Positions 1 through 5,803 of a stretch of 10,980 bases of DNA are shown here, piece by piece. The notes below the pieces were generated by a model that saw only the letters and a list, made by a program, of their open reading frames with translations, was not told the DNA's origin and made no database searches. Source of the stretch: Brachybacterium sp. (GTDB lineage Bacteria > Actinomycetota > Actinomycetes > Actinomycetales > Dermabacteraceae). The position numbers were made by a program, and so were the translations under genes. Where the stretch lies: assembly GCA_027322375.1 (NCBI GenBank), contig DAHVRS010000521.1, positions 1-10,980 of the forward strand, in the 5' to 3' direction. How positions within the stretch are numbered: the stretch's first letter is position 1; every line of letters starts with the position of its first letter.

Positions 1-487
1 GCTCATCGGTCTGCGGGTCCAGGAAGAAGGCACAGGCCGCCTCCCCGTCCCCGTCATCCATGACCTGCATGAAGTCGACGAAACGCTGCGAGGCGGCGTC
101 GAGGTCCTCGTCGGAGAGGTCGCCGTCGGCGGTGTCGGTGCCGGAGTCGTCGGTCGCGTCGTCCGAGTCGTCGGCGGCGTCATCCGTGGAGTCGTCGGTG
201 GAACCGCCGGCGGCATCGTCGGTGTCGGCGTCGTCCGTCTCCTCGGCGGAATCGTCCGAGGAGTCCTCGGTGTCGTCGGCCGAGTCCTCCGTGGTGGAGT
301 CGTCCTCAGTGGAGGTGTCCTCGCCCGTGTCCTCGCCGTCCTGCTCCTGGCCCTGCTCCTGATCGTCGGTGCGGGAATCGTCCCCGCCGCCGAGCAGGCT
401 GCCGCAGCCAGCGGTGCCCACCACGATCGCGAGCGCACCGAGCGCCGTCGCCGTCCCGCGGACCGTCCTGCGCATCATCGTGTTCAT
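1..487 (-). CDS. Acidic-linker lipoprotein, 3' end outside window
   Basis: Probable secreted lipoprotein of unknown function. 162 codons are visible from ATG at 487, and the frame is still open at the left edge, so the C-terminus is missing. GAGGGAGG lies 8 nt upstream of the ATG. Residues 1-28 look like a type II signal peptide: Arg6-Arg7, a hydrophobic stretch (ALGALAIVVG), then a lipobox-like TAGC with Cys28 as lipidated residue; Thr at -3 is not the usual choice. Residues about 36-122 form an Asp/Glu/Ser/Thr-rich linker with a single Arg and no Lys, presumably a flexible spacer from the membrane. From residue 124 a folded domain begins (LSDEDLDAASQRFVDFMQV) that matches residues 80 onward of the lipoprotein encoded at 629-1210. 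The two genes are tandem paralogues on the same strand, 141 nt apart. No enzymatic motif is seen. The reading and the lipoprotein call are firm; function is unknown. Confidence 0.85.
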   Translation of the reverse strand, partial: MNTMMRRTVRGTATALGALAIVVGTAGCGSLLGGGDDSRTDDQEQGQEQDGEDTGEDTSTEDDSTTEDSADDTEDSSDDSAEETDDADTDDAAGGSTDDSTDDAADDSDDATDDSGTDTADGDLSDEDLDAASQRFVDFMQVMDDGDGEAACAFFLDPQTDE

Positions 488-628
488 GTTCCGTGCCTCC
501 CTCGTGGAAATCCCTCATGCCCCGGCCGGGGCTGTTGGGGAGAACACTTCCATGTCGAGGCGAACATGACCATGGGGAGAACTCCCCCGGGCAGGACTCC
601 CCGCCGCGACATAGAAGGGGATCGAGTC
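488..628. other. Intergenic spacer with inverted and direct repeats
   Basis: Spacer between the two lipoprotein genes. It holds a perfect 14-bp palindrome GCCCCGGCCGGGGC (519-532), a near-palindrome GGGGAGAACTCCCC (574-587; 6-bp arms, 2-nt centre), and a 10-bp direct repeat TGGGGAGAAC at 536-545 and 573-582. The 574-587 element could act in termination of the upstream gene (629-1210), or the repeated half-sites could be an operator for the downstream gene. There is no U-run and no clear -35/-10 pair, so neither role is established. Confidence 0.35.
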
Positions 629-1210
629 TCAGAACGGGATCGAGAGGTACCACTCGTGGTCGGTGCCGCGCACCATCAGGATGTCCATCTCCTGCTCGGC
701 GATCGTGAGGCGGACCGTGCCGTCCCCCGCCTCGCGCGCGACGACGAGCGAGGGTTCCAGGGCATCGAAGGTTCCGGGGCGGAACATCTCCTCGTAGCCG
801 GCCAGGCCCTCCGCCACCGAGTCGGTGCACTCCTGCAGCCGCTCGTCGACTGGGGCCGTGCCGGTCGCGGGGTCCAGGACGTACCCGCAGGCGGTCTCCC
901 AGTCGCGGTCATCGAGCACCTGCAGCGCCTCGACGAAGCGCGCTGCGGCGGTGTCGAGATCCGCATCGCTGAGCGGCGCCTGGGCACCGCCCGCATCGGA
1001 GCTCTCGGCGGGCTCGGTCTCGGTGTCCGTCTCCGTCGCCGTGCCCGGTTCGCTCGCAGCACCGGGCTCCGTCGCACCCTGCGAGGGGTCCGTGTCCTCG
1101 TCGGCGCCGGTGCAGGCCGCGGCGCCGAGCGCCACGGCGAGGCCCGCGGTGACAGCGAGGGCACGGCGCAGGAGAACACCCGGGTCGCGGGCCATGGCTC
1201 CTGCTCGCAT
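629..1210 (-). CDS. Putative lipoprotein, paralogue of its downstream neighbour
   Basis: 193-aa predicted lipoprotein of unknown function. I chose ATG 1210 because AGGAGG lies 4 nt upstream; a later ATG at 1195 and an earlier in-frame start at 1252 have poorer ribosome-binding sites. The N-terminus has Arg15-Arg16, a hydrophobic core (ALAVTAGLAVALG) and the lipobox AAAC with Cys33. Residues 35-78 are a Thr/Glu/Asp/Ala-rich linker, shorter than in the neighbouring gene. The globular domain (about 80-193) starts LSDADLDTAAARFVEALQVL and contains Cys108 and Cys128, which could form a disulfide outside the membrane. It ends in a beta-rich segment (DILMVRGTDHEWYLSIPF). An alpha-then-beta layout with a small Cys pair resembles NTF2-like actinobacterial lipoproteins, but that fold is my guess. 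The same domain recurs in the lipoprotein at 1-487, so the pair probably arose by tandem duplication. Confidence 0.85.
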   Translation of the reverse strand: MRAGAMARDPGVLLRRALAVTAGLAVALGAAACTGADEDTDPSQGATEPGAASEPGTATETDTETEPAESSDAGGAQAPLSDADLDTAAARFVEALQVLDDRDWETACGYVLDPATGTAPVDERLQECTDSVAEGLAGYEEMFRPGTFDALEPSLVVAREAGDGTVRLTIAEQEMDILMVRGTDHEWYLSIPF

Positions 1211-1392
1211 GCGTCCTCCTCGCAGTCGACGTGTCGGGCTCAAGGGTGGCACACGACGTCACGGTGCGCGGCCCGCTCCACCGGCAGAGATAGGCTTAAC
1301 GCGCAGACAAGGGCACGTGCTGTCCCTCGCGGACTACCTCGTTCTCCCCTCGCCTGTCCCGTTCTCCCCCGTGTCACCGCCAGGAGCGCCCC
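1211..1392. promoter_or_regulatory. Divergent intergenic region, possible panB -10
   Basis: 182 nt between the lipoprotein gene (leftward) and panB (rightward) must hold both promoters. The only plausible plus-strand -10 is TAGGCT at 1291-1296, which would give a panB leader of about 90 nt. No good -35 lies upstream of it. I found no convincing minus-strand promoter. Confidence 0.25.
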
Positions 1393-2229
1393 GTGAGCAC
1401 CCAGTCCCCCGCCACCGGTCCCACCACGACCGGTCCCGCGAAGATCCGCCTGCGGCACCTGCAGCAGGCGAAGGAGCAGGGCCGTCCCTTCTCCATGCTC
1501 ACCGCCTACGACCAGTTCGCCGCCCAGGCCTTCGAGGCCGCGGGCATCGAGGCGCTGCTGGTCGGCGACTCCGTGGGCACCACGGTGCTCGGCCACACCT
1601 CCACGACCGCGACCACGCATCGGGACATGCTCACCTTTACCGGTGCGGTGGCCCGCAGCGTCCGCCGCCCGCTGATCCTCGCCGATCTCGCCTTCGGCAC
1701 CTACGAGTCCTCGCCCGAGCAGGCCTTCGCCCACGCGGTCGAGCTCGTGCGCGCCGGCGCCGAGGCGGTCAAGCTCGAGGGCGGCGCGGAGATCGCGCCG
1801 CAGGTGCGGATGCTGGTGCAGGGCGGGGTCCCCGTCATCGGGCATCTGGGCTTCACCCCGCAGTCCGTGAACACCCTCTCCGGGCACCGCGTGCAGGGCC
1901 GGGACGAGGCGGCGGCGCGCGTCCTGGTCGAGGATGCGCTCGCCCTGCAGGAGGCTGGGGCGGCCGCGATCGTGCTCGAGCTGGTGCCGTCAGCCGTGGC
2001 CGATGAGGTCACCGCCGCGCTCACCATCCCGACGATCGGGATCGGTGCAGGCTCCGGCTGCGACGGGCAAGTGCTGGTGTGGCAGGACATGGCGGGCCTG
2101 TCCGGCTTCCACGGGAAGTTCGTCAAGGCGTTCGCGGATCTGCGCGGTCAGCTCGAGCAGGCGGCTCGCGACTACCGCGACGAGGTGGAGCAGCGGGCCT
2201 ACCCCGGCCCCGAGCACTCCTTCGAGTGA
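1393..2229 (+). CDS. panB: 3-methyl-2-oxobutanoate hydroxymethyltransferase
   Basis: Cytosolic enzyme (EC 2.1.2.11) that transfers a hydroxymethyl group from 5,10-methylene-tetrahydrofolate to alpha-ketoisovalerate to give ketopantoate, the first committed step to pantothenate and CoA. 278 aa, slightly longer than the 264-aa E. coli enzyme because of a Thr/Pro-rich N-terminus. GTG 1393 is preceded by AGGAG with a 6-nt spacer. Family signatures run in order: MLTAYD (35-40), LLVGDSVG (55-62), LADLAFGTY (96-104), VKLEGG (126-131), GHLGFTPQSVN (150-160), HRVQGR (165-170), LELVPS (195-200), IPTIGIGAG (212-220). By alignment from memory with E. coli PanB, the Mg-binding residues are Asp59, Asp98 and Glu129 and the catalytic Glu is Glu196; all are present. 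panC and panD are not in the window, so the gene looks monocistronic. It converges with the small gene ending at 2279. Confidence 0.97.
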   Translation: MSTQSPATGPTTTGPAKIRLRHLQQAKEQGRPFSMLTAYDQFAAQAFEAAGIEALLVGDSVGTTVLGHTSTTATTHRDMLTFTGAVARSVRRPLILADLAFGTYESSPEQAFAHAVELVRAGAEAVKLEGGAEIAPQVRMLVQGGVPVIGHLGFTPQSVNTLSGHRVQGRDEAAARVLVEDALALQEAGAAAIVLELVPSAVADEVTAALTIPTIGIGAGSGCDGQVLVWQDMAGLSGFHGKFVKAFADLRGQLEQAARDYRDEVEQRAYPGPEHSFE

Positions 2230-2278
2230 GAGACCGCGGTGGCCCGCTGACTTGTGCAGGACTCCTCAAGCTGGACTC

Positions 2279-2467
2279 TCAGTCCTCGCCCTCCCAGGCG
2301 GCGTCGTCCTGCTCCCACTTCTCGTTGCGCTTCGCGGCCGTGCTGAGCGCCTGCTCGGCCTCCGCCCGGCTCGCGTAGGGGCCCATCCGGTCCGGGGCCG
2401 GGGACTGCGCCCCCTCCTCCACCTTCCCGGTGCTCAGGTTGTAGTAGTACTCGGTGCCCTCAGTCAC
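2279..2467 (-). CDS. Small SPOR-annotated actinobacterial protein
   Basis: 62-aa acidic soluble protein starting at GTG 2467, with AAGGAG 6 nt upstream. It opens [19 protein letters not shown], followed by an [15 protein letters not shown] segment and an acidic, Trp-containing tail. The [12 protein letters not shown]...[10 protein letters not shown] pattern is that of small actinobacterial proteins usually annotated as SPOR-domain-containing, found from memory in many relatives. In larger proteins SPOR domains bind denuded septal peptidoglycan, but this one has no signal peptide or membrane segment, so the name may mislead. The gene diverges from map with a 37-nt gap. A minus-strand -10-like TACAGT at 2508-2513 would give a leader of about 34 nt. 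Its stop overlaps a small inverted repeat (GGACT-ctc-AGTCC, 2273-2285) between it and the convergent panB. A longer in-frame reading from 2620 would overlap map extensively and I rejected it. Confidence 0.82.
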   Translation of the reverse strand: MTEGTEYYYNLSTGKVEEGAQSPAPDRMGPYASRAEAEQALSTAAKRNEKWEQDDAAWEGED

Positions 2468-2504
2468 GTCGGTCTCCTTCGAAGTCGGTGAGAGACTGGT
2501 GAGC

Positions 2505-3395
2505 ATGACTGTAGAGCAGGAATGGATTCGGCCCGAGGGCCGCGAGCTGCTGGTGCCCGGCACCCTCTCCCCCCGTCGCGCCGTGCCCACGAAGATCGAG
2601 CGCCCCGAGTACGTGGACAAGGACGAGGCCGTCTCCGACGACTGCGGCCCCTACGTGCAGACCCCCGACGTGATCGCCCGCGTCCGCGAGGCCTCCCGCA
2701 TCGCGGCCCTCGCCCTGCAGGCCGCCGGCGAGGCCGCGAAGCCCGGCGTGACCACCGACCACATCGACGAGGTGGTCCACGGGGTGCTGCTGGAGAACGG
2801 CGCCTACCCCTCCACGCTCGGCTATCTCGGCTTCGCGAAGTCCTGCTGCACGAGCCTGAACGAGGTCATCTGCCACGGCATCCCCGACTCGACCGTGATG
2901 CAGGACGGCGACATCCTCAACGTCGACGTCACCGCGTTCATCCACGGTGTGCACGGTGACTGCAACGCGACCTTCCTCGTGGGCGATGTGCACCCGCGCG
3001 CCCAGGAGCTCGTCACCGTCGCGCATGACGCGATGATGCGCGGCATCAAGGTGGCCCGCCCCGGCCGCGAGGTCAACGTGATCGGCCGTGTGATCGAGAA
3101 GTTCACCGCCCGTCACGGCATGGAGTCGGTCCGCGACTACACCGGCCACGGCGTCGCCGAGGGCTTCCACAACGGGCTGATCATCCCGCACTACGACTCG
3201 GCGCCCGCCTTCGATGACGTCATCGAGGAGAACATGACCTTCACGATCGAGCCGATGGTCACGCTCGGTTCCCAGGAGTGGGAGTCGTGGGACGACGGCT
3301 GGACGATCGTCACCAAGGACCGCTCCTTCTCCGCCCAGTTCGAGCACACCATGCTCATCACCGCCGAGGGCCCCGAGCTGCTCACCGTCGTCTGA
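2505..3395 (+). CDS. map: Type I methionine aminopeptidase (MapB-like)
   Basis: Cytosolic dinuclear metalloprotease (EC 3.4.11.18) that removes the N-terminal methionine from new proteins. From ATG 2505 it is 296 aa, longer than E. coli MAP (264 aa) and close to M. tuberculosis MapB (285 aa), sharing the N-terminal extension with [15 protein letters not shown] and PYVQTP. The five metal ligands are visible: Asp141 (NVDVT), Asp152 ([10 protein letters not shown]), His215 (GHGVAEG), Glu249 (FTIEPM) and Glu280 (FEHTML). The substrate His is His124 (ICHGIPDS). Start choice is uncertain: GTG at 2499 (two codons earlier) has GGTGAG about 6 nt upstream, while ATG 2505 has only a weak site. In-frame starts further upstream would overlap the divergent small gene. 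The 37-nt divergent gap is too short for two separate promoters, so map's promoter probably overlaps that gene. ppgK follows 185 nt downstream behind its own likely promoter. Confidence 0.96.
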   Translation: MTVEQEWIRPEGRELLVPGTLSPRRAVPTKIERPEYVDKDEAVSDDCGPYVQTPDVIARVREASRIAALALQAAGEAAKPGVTTDHIDEVVHGVLLENGAYPSTLGYLGFAKSCCTSLNEVICHGIPDSTVMQDGDILNVDVTAFIHGVHGDCNATFLVGDVHPRAQELVTVAHDAMMRGIKVARPGREVNVIGRVIEKFTARHGMESVRDYTGHGVAEGFHNGLIIPHYDSAPAFDDVIEENMTFTIEPMVTLGSQEWESWDDGWTIVTKDRSFSAQFEHTMLITAEGPELLTVV

Positions 3396-3455
3396 GCTCG
3401 ACAGCGGGCTTCACGCCCGACGGCACAGCTCCACGCCCGACGACACCGCATCACG

Positions 3456-3502
3456 ACCGGCCGCGGAACACCGGCTCACGCCGACACCGCGGCCGGTATG
3501 GT
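3456..3502 (+). promoter_or_regulatory. Putative ppgK promoter with inverted repeat
   Basis: A -10-like TATGGT lies at 3497-3502; the -35 region is weak (GCTCAC around 3474-3479). A perfect 11-bp inverted repeat, ACCGGCCGCGG (3456-3466) and CCGCGGCCGGT (3487-3497), brackets the -35 region. Its right arm shares the first base of the -10. A smaller CGGC-tcac-GCCG stem is nested inside (3472-3483). The repeat could be an operator, a U-less terminator of map, or both. The role is inferred. Confidence 0.4.
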
Positions 3503-3534
3503 GGGCGCCCGTGAGGGCGCCGACGTCGGCGCCC
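3503..3534 (+). promoter_or_regulatory. Palindromic leader element upstream of ppgK
   Basis: A perfect 20-bp palindrome (3515-3534; core GGCGCCGACGTCGGCGCC) is preceded at once by the 8-bp palindrome GGGCGCCC (3503-3510), giving three GGCGCC cores in 32 bp. It lies just after the predicted transcription start (about 3509) and 46 nt before the ppgK start codon. It could be a repressor site or a 5'-UTR hairpin. It is not a riboswitch class I recognise. Confidence 0.45.
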
Positions 3535-3580
3535 CGTGGCCGGTCGGGAGCGTCCCGCACCGCAGGACCAGGGAGAGACG

Positions 3581-4393
3581 ATGACCAAGAGGGCCTTCGG
3601 GATCGACATCGGCGGCAGCGGCATCAAGGGCGCGCCCGTCCATCTCGGCAAGGGCAAGCTCGCCGAGGACCGAGTGCGGCTGGAGACCCCGCAGCCCTCC
3701 ACCCCCGACGCCGTCGCGGACACCGTCGCGGAGCTGATCTCCTCCTTCGATATCGAGGACGACATGCCCGTCGGTGTCACCTTCCCGGCCGTGATCCAGG
3801 AGGGCGTCGCGCTGACCGCCGCGAACGTGGACAAGTCCTGGATCGGCACTGACGTGGACGCCCTGCTCACCGAGCGCACTGGCCATGACGTGTTCGTGGT
3901 CAACGACGCGGACGCCGCCGGGATCGCGGAGATGGAGTTCGGCGCGGGCCGGCACAGCACCGGCGTGGTCCAGGTGTTCACCCTCGGCACCGGCGTGGGC
4001 AGCGCGACCTTCGTCGACGGCCGCCTCGTGCCCAACACCGAGCTCGGCCACCTGTTCCTGAACAGCGATGCGGCCCGCGCTTACGAGGACGCCGAGAAGT
4101 ACATGGCCTCCTCCGTCAAGGAGAACGAGGACCTGGACTGGGAGCCTTGGGCCGAGCGGCTCCAGGAGTTCTTCGCCCATATCGAGTTCATCTTCAGCCC
4201 CACGCGCATCATCGTCGGCGGCGGCGTGTCCAAGAAGCACAAGAAGTTCCTGCCGCTGCTGGATCTGAAGGCCGAGATCCTCCCCGCTGAGCTGCGCAAC
4301 GAAGCCGGCATCATCGGTGCGGCCGTGCTCGCTCATCGTGAGGAGAAGGCGCTGCGGAAGGCCGCGAAGAAGGCCGCCGAGCGCGGGGTCTGA
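3581..4393 (+). CDS. ppgK: Polyphosphate glucokinase (ROK family)
   Basis: Cytosolic kinase (EC 2.7.1.63) that phosphorylates glucose to glucose-6-phosphate using inorganic polyphosphate, and in many family members also ATP. 270 aa from ATG 3581, with GGGAG 5 nt upstream. Visible features: the phosphate-binding loop FGIDIGGSGIKGAPV (6-20, Asp9); NDADAAG (108-114) with probable catalytic Asp109; TLGTGVGSA (134-142); TELGHL (153-158); IIVGGGVSKKHKKF (210-223); and a Lys/Ala-rich C-terminal tail. The zinc-binding Cys motif of ordinary ROK glucokinases and repressors is absent, as in actinobacterial PpgK. No helix-turn-helix domain precedes it, so it is a kinase rather than a NagC-type regulator. 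It converges on rnpB, and two hairpins follow its stop. Polyphosphate use is inferred from family similarity; glucokinase activity is well supported. Confidence 0.94.
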   Translation: MTKRAFGIDIGGSGIKGAPVHLGKGKLAEDRVRLETPQPSTPDAVADTVAELISSFDIEDDMPVGVTFPAVIQEGVALTAANVDKSWIGTDVDALLTERTGHDVFVVNDADAAGIAEMEFGAGRHSTGVVQVFTLGTGVGSATFVDGRLVPNTELGHLFLNSDAARAYEDAEKYMASSVKENEDLDWEPWAERLQEFFAHIEFIFSPTRIIVGGGVSKKHKKFLPLLDLKAEILPAELRNEAGIIGAAVLAHREEKALRKAAKKAAERGV

Positions 4394-4422
4394 GCCTCGA
4401 AGGCAACGGAGGGCGGTGCGTC

Positions 4423-4441
4423 CGACGGGCGGTCCCCGTCG
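4423..4441. terminator. Hairpin between ppgK and rnpB (first)
   Basis: Perfect 7-bp stem CGACGGG / CCCGTCG with a 5-nt loop, 30 nt after the ppgK stop. It has no U-tract. Its position between convergent transcripts suggests a termination or 3'-end stabilising role. Confidence 0.45.
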
Positions 4442-4447
4442 TGCGCG

Positions 4448-4485
4448 CGTCCTCCGTGGCCGCCCTGAGGCGGCCCCGGAGGGCG
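4448..4485. terminator. Strong bidirectional hairpin between ppgK and rnpB
   Basis: Inner stem GGCCGCC / GGCGGCC closes a CTGA loop (4458-4475). After one T/C mismatch the stem continues as CCTCCG / CGGAGG (4451-4456 with 4477-4482), with further outer pairing to 4448/4485. There is no U-run on either strand. It serves as the probable end of ppgK on the plus strand and of rnpB on the minus strand, where it shares bases with the rnpB P1 3' strand (about 4482-4485). Confidence 0.6.
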
Positions 4486-4852
4486 GACCAGCCGGCCTGT
4501 AAGCCGGGTTCTGTGATCGGCAGCCATCCATCTCGGGTCGCCGTTGCCGACGACCTCCAGCGGTCCACCCGGGGACTCGGGCCGGCGCCCTCAGTCGTCC
4601 CCTGTCTGACCTTGCTCCCGGTGGGGTTTGCCGTGCCAGCCTCGTCACCGAGGCCGCGGTGGTCTCTTACACCACCCTTTCACCCTTACCTCCGCGCCCC
4701 GAGGGGTGCGGCGGCGGTCTGCTCTCTGTGGCACTGTCCCGCGGATCGCTCCGGGTGGGCGTTACCCACCACCGTGCCGGATGGAGCCCGGACTTTCCTC
4801 GGCCCCGGAGCGTGAGCCCCGAAGACGCGGCTGCCCGGCCGACTGGTCCACC
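4482..4852 (-). ncRNA. rnpB: RNase P RNA, bacterial type A
   Basis: Catalytic RNA of ribonuclease P, which removes 5' leaders from pre-tRNAs. Minus-strand conserved segments: GAGGAAAGTCCGGGCTCC (4800-4783), the 5' P4 region; a TAACGCC turn at about 4765-4759; the GGGTGAAAGGGTGG and GTAAGAGACCACC blocks (about 4688-4659); and ACAGAACCCGGCTTACAGG (4514-4496), the conserved 3' P4 region. The ends were set by helix P1, in which GGACCAGTCGGCC (4849-4837) pairs with GGCCGGCTGGTCC (4497-4485) with one G-U pair. P1 extends by about three pairs to 4852/4482. Length is about 371 nt, a little short for actinobacterial rnpB, so mature ends may differ by several bases. Overlapping protein readings of this region are shadows. 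Confidence 0.95.
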
Positions 4853-4856
4853 GAGA

Positions 4857-4886
4857 AGTCTACGGCCCCGCCGACGGCGTGGTCTC
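4857..4886 (-). promoter_or_regulatory. Probable rnpB promoter
   Basis: The minus-strand -10 TAGACT (4862-4857) places transcription start near 4850, matching the 5' end predicted independently from helix P1. A weak -35 GAGACC (4886-4881) lies 18 bp upstream and keeps the GAC core. Agreement of the two approaches is the main support. Confidence 0.6.
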
Positions 4887-4963
4887 GCACGCGGCACCGC
4901 GTCTGGGCGTTGAGGTGCGCAAGGTCTCGCCATGGCCTGCTCATTCACACCCTCCGCCCCGCT

Positions 4964-4969
4964 CAGAAT
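4964..4969 (+). promoter_or_regulatory. Possible -10 for leaderless yaaA mRNA
   Basis: CAGAAT at 4964-4969 lies so that transcription would begin at or within 1-2 nt of the yaaA ATG (4976). The purine run GGAGGG abuts the ATG with no spacer and so cannot work as a normal Shine-Dalgarno. No good -35 is visible. Confidence 0.4.
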
Positions 4970-4975
4970 GGAGGG

Positions 4976-5776
4976 ATGCTGATCCTGCTGCCGCCCTCGG
5001 AGACGAAGACCCGACCCGCCGAGGCCGGTGCCCCTGCGCTTGATCTGACCGCGATGGCGCTGCCTGCGCTGCACGAGAGCCGCGAGATGGTGCTGCGGGC
5101 GGCGCGGCGCACCGCCGAAGGGGCCGACGCCGCCTCTCGGCTGGGGGTGCCTGCCTCCTCCCCCGAGCTCGTGCAGCGGATGGCGCAGCTGGCGCAGGAG
5201 CCCGTCGGCGCGCCGCTCACGGTGTACTCCGGGGTGCTCTTCGACCAGCTCGACCCGGCCGCCGCGCTGCCAGAGGATAGGCGCGTGCTGGTCCAGAGCG
5301 CCCTGTTCGGGCTCGTCGATGCGGCAGAGGACGCGATCCCCGCCTACCGGCTCTCGGCCGGCTCCACCCTGTCTCGCCTCGGGAAGGCGGGGACCTGGTG
5401 GCGTCCGCGGCTGAAGCCCGTCGCCGAGCAGCTCCGGGCCGAGCAGGCAGACGGCGGCTCCCCGCTCGTGATCGACTGCCGCTCCGGCAGCTACCGCTCG
5501 ATGATGTCGCTGCGCTCCACCGCGGAGGTGCCGGTGCTCGAGGTCGCGCCCGTGCAGGAGAAGGACGGGGTGCGCAGCGTCATCTCGCATGACGCGAAGC
5601 GGTACCGGGGCCTGGTCACCCGGGGGCTGCTCGAGGCGGCGACCGCCCCGGCCACGCCCGAGGAGGCGCGAGAGGTGATCGCGACCGGTCTCGCCCAGCG
5701 CGGCGGGGCGCGCGGGGACGAGCTCGGGGTCGAGCTCGATGGGGACCGCCTGGTGGTCGTGGACCGCGTCGCCTGA
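4976..5776 (+). CDS. yaaA: YaaA/DUF328 peroxide stress protein
   Basis: 266-aa soluble protein of the YaaA (UPF0246/DUF328) family. In E. coli YaaA lowers intracellular free iron and limits Fenton damage during peroxide stress, and the fold has been linked to DNA binding; the biochemical role here is unproven. ATG 4976 gives the family-typical beginning MLILLPPSETKTRP. Further family segments: LTVYSGVLFDQLD (81-93), VQSALFGLVDAAEDAIPAYRLS (106-127), LVIDCRSGSYRSM (164-176) and SHDAKRYRGLVTRGLL (204-219). The ATG is abutted by GGAGGG with no usable spacer; together with a -10-like CAGAAT 6 nt before, this suggests a leaderless message. It diverges from rnpB and converges with the NIF3-family gene 19 nt after its stop. 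A longer in-frame reading from 4628 would run through rnpB and is not credible. Confidence 0.9.
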   Translation: MLILLPPSETKTRPAEAGAPALDLTAMALPALHESREMVLRAARRTAEGADAASRLGVPASSPELVQRMAQLAQEPVGAPLTVYSGVLFDQLDPAAALPEDRRVLVQSALFGLVDAAEDAIPAYRLSAGSTLSRLGKAGTWWRPRLKPVAEQLRAEQADGGSPLVIDCRSGSYRSMMSLRSTAEVPVLEVAPVQEKDGVRSVISHDAKRYRGLVTRGLLEAATAPATPEEAREVIATGLAQRGGARGDELGVELDGDRLVVVDRVA

Positions 5777-5803
5777 GGACGCAGACCTCACCGGCTCAGC
5801 CGG
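5774..5803. terminator. Weak hairpins between convergent yaaA and NIF3-family gene
   Basis: Two short stems: TGAGG/CCTCA (5774-5790, 7-nt loop), which includes the yaaA stop, and CCGGC-tca-GCCGG (5791-5803), which encloses the stop of the NIF3-family gene. Neither has a U-run. Only 19 nt separate the two genes, so any terminator must lie here or inside coding sequence. Confidence 0.3.

Noticed and set aside
60..362. Plus-strand Ser-rich 100-aa frame
   Set aside because: It is the reverse-strand shadow of the acidic linker of the left-hand lipoprotein: Ser-rich repeats arise from the complement of the Asp/Glu/Ser/Thr codons. It has no ribosome-binding site.
825..2006. Long plus-strand frame of 393 aa
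   Set aside because: It overlaps the lipoprotein gene on the other strand and panB in another frame. The protein is Arg/Ser/Pro/Ala-rich low complexity, typical of shadow frames in GC-rich DNA.
2460..3347. 295-aa minus-strand frame opposite map
   Set aside because: map in the other strand has all catalytic residues; this frame is His/Val/Gly-rich shadow sequence without motifs.
3476..4648. 390-aa minus-strand frame opposite ppgK
   Set aside because: Shadow of ppgK that would also run through rnpB. It has no recognisable motif and no ribosome-binding site.
4628..4975. N-terminal extension of yaaA and other frames across rnpB
   Set aside because: The region is the RNase P RNA gene. The YaaA family starts at MLILLPPSETK (4976).
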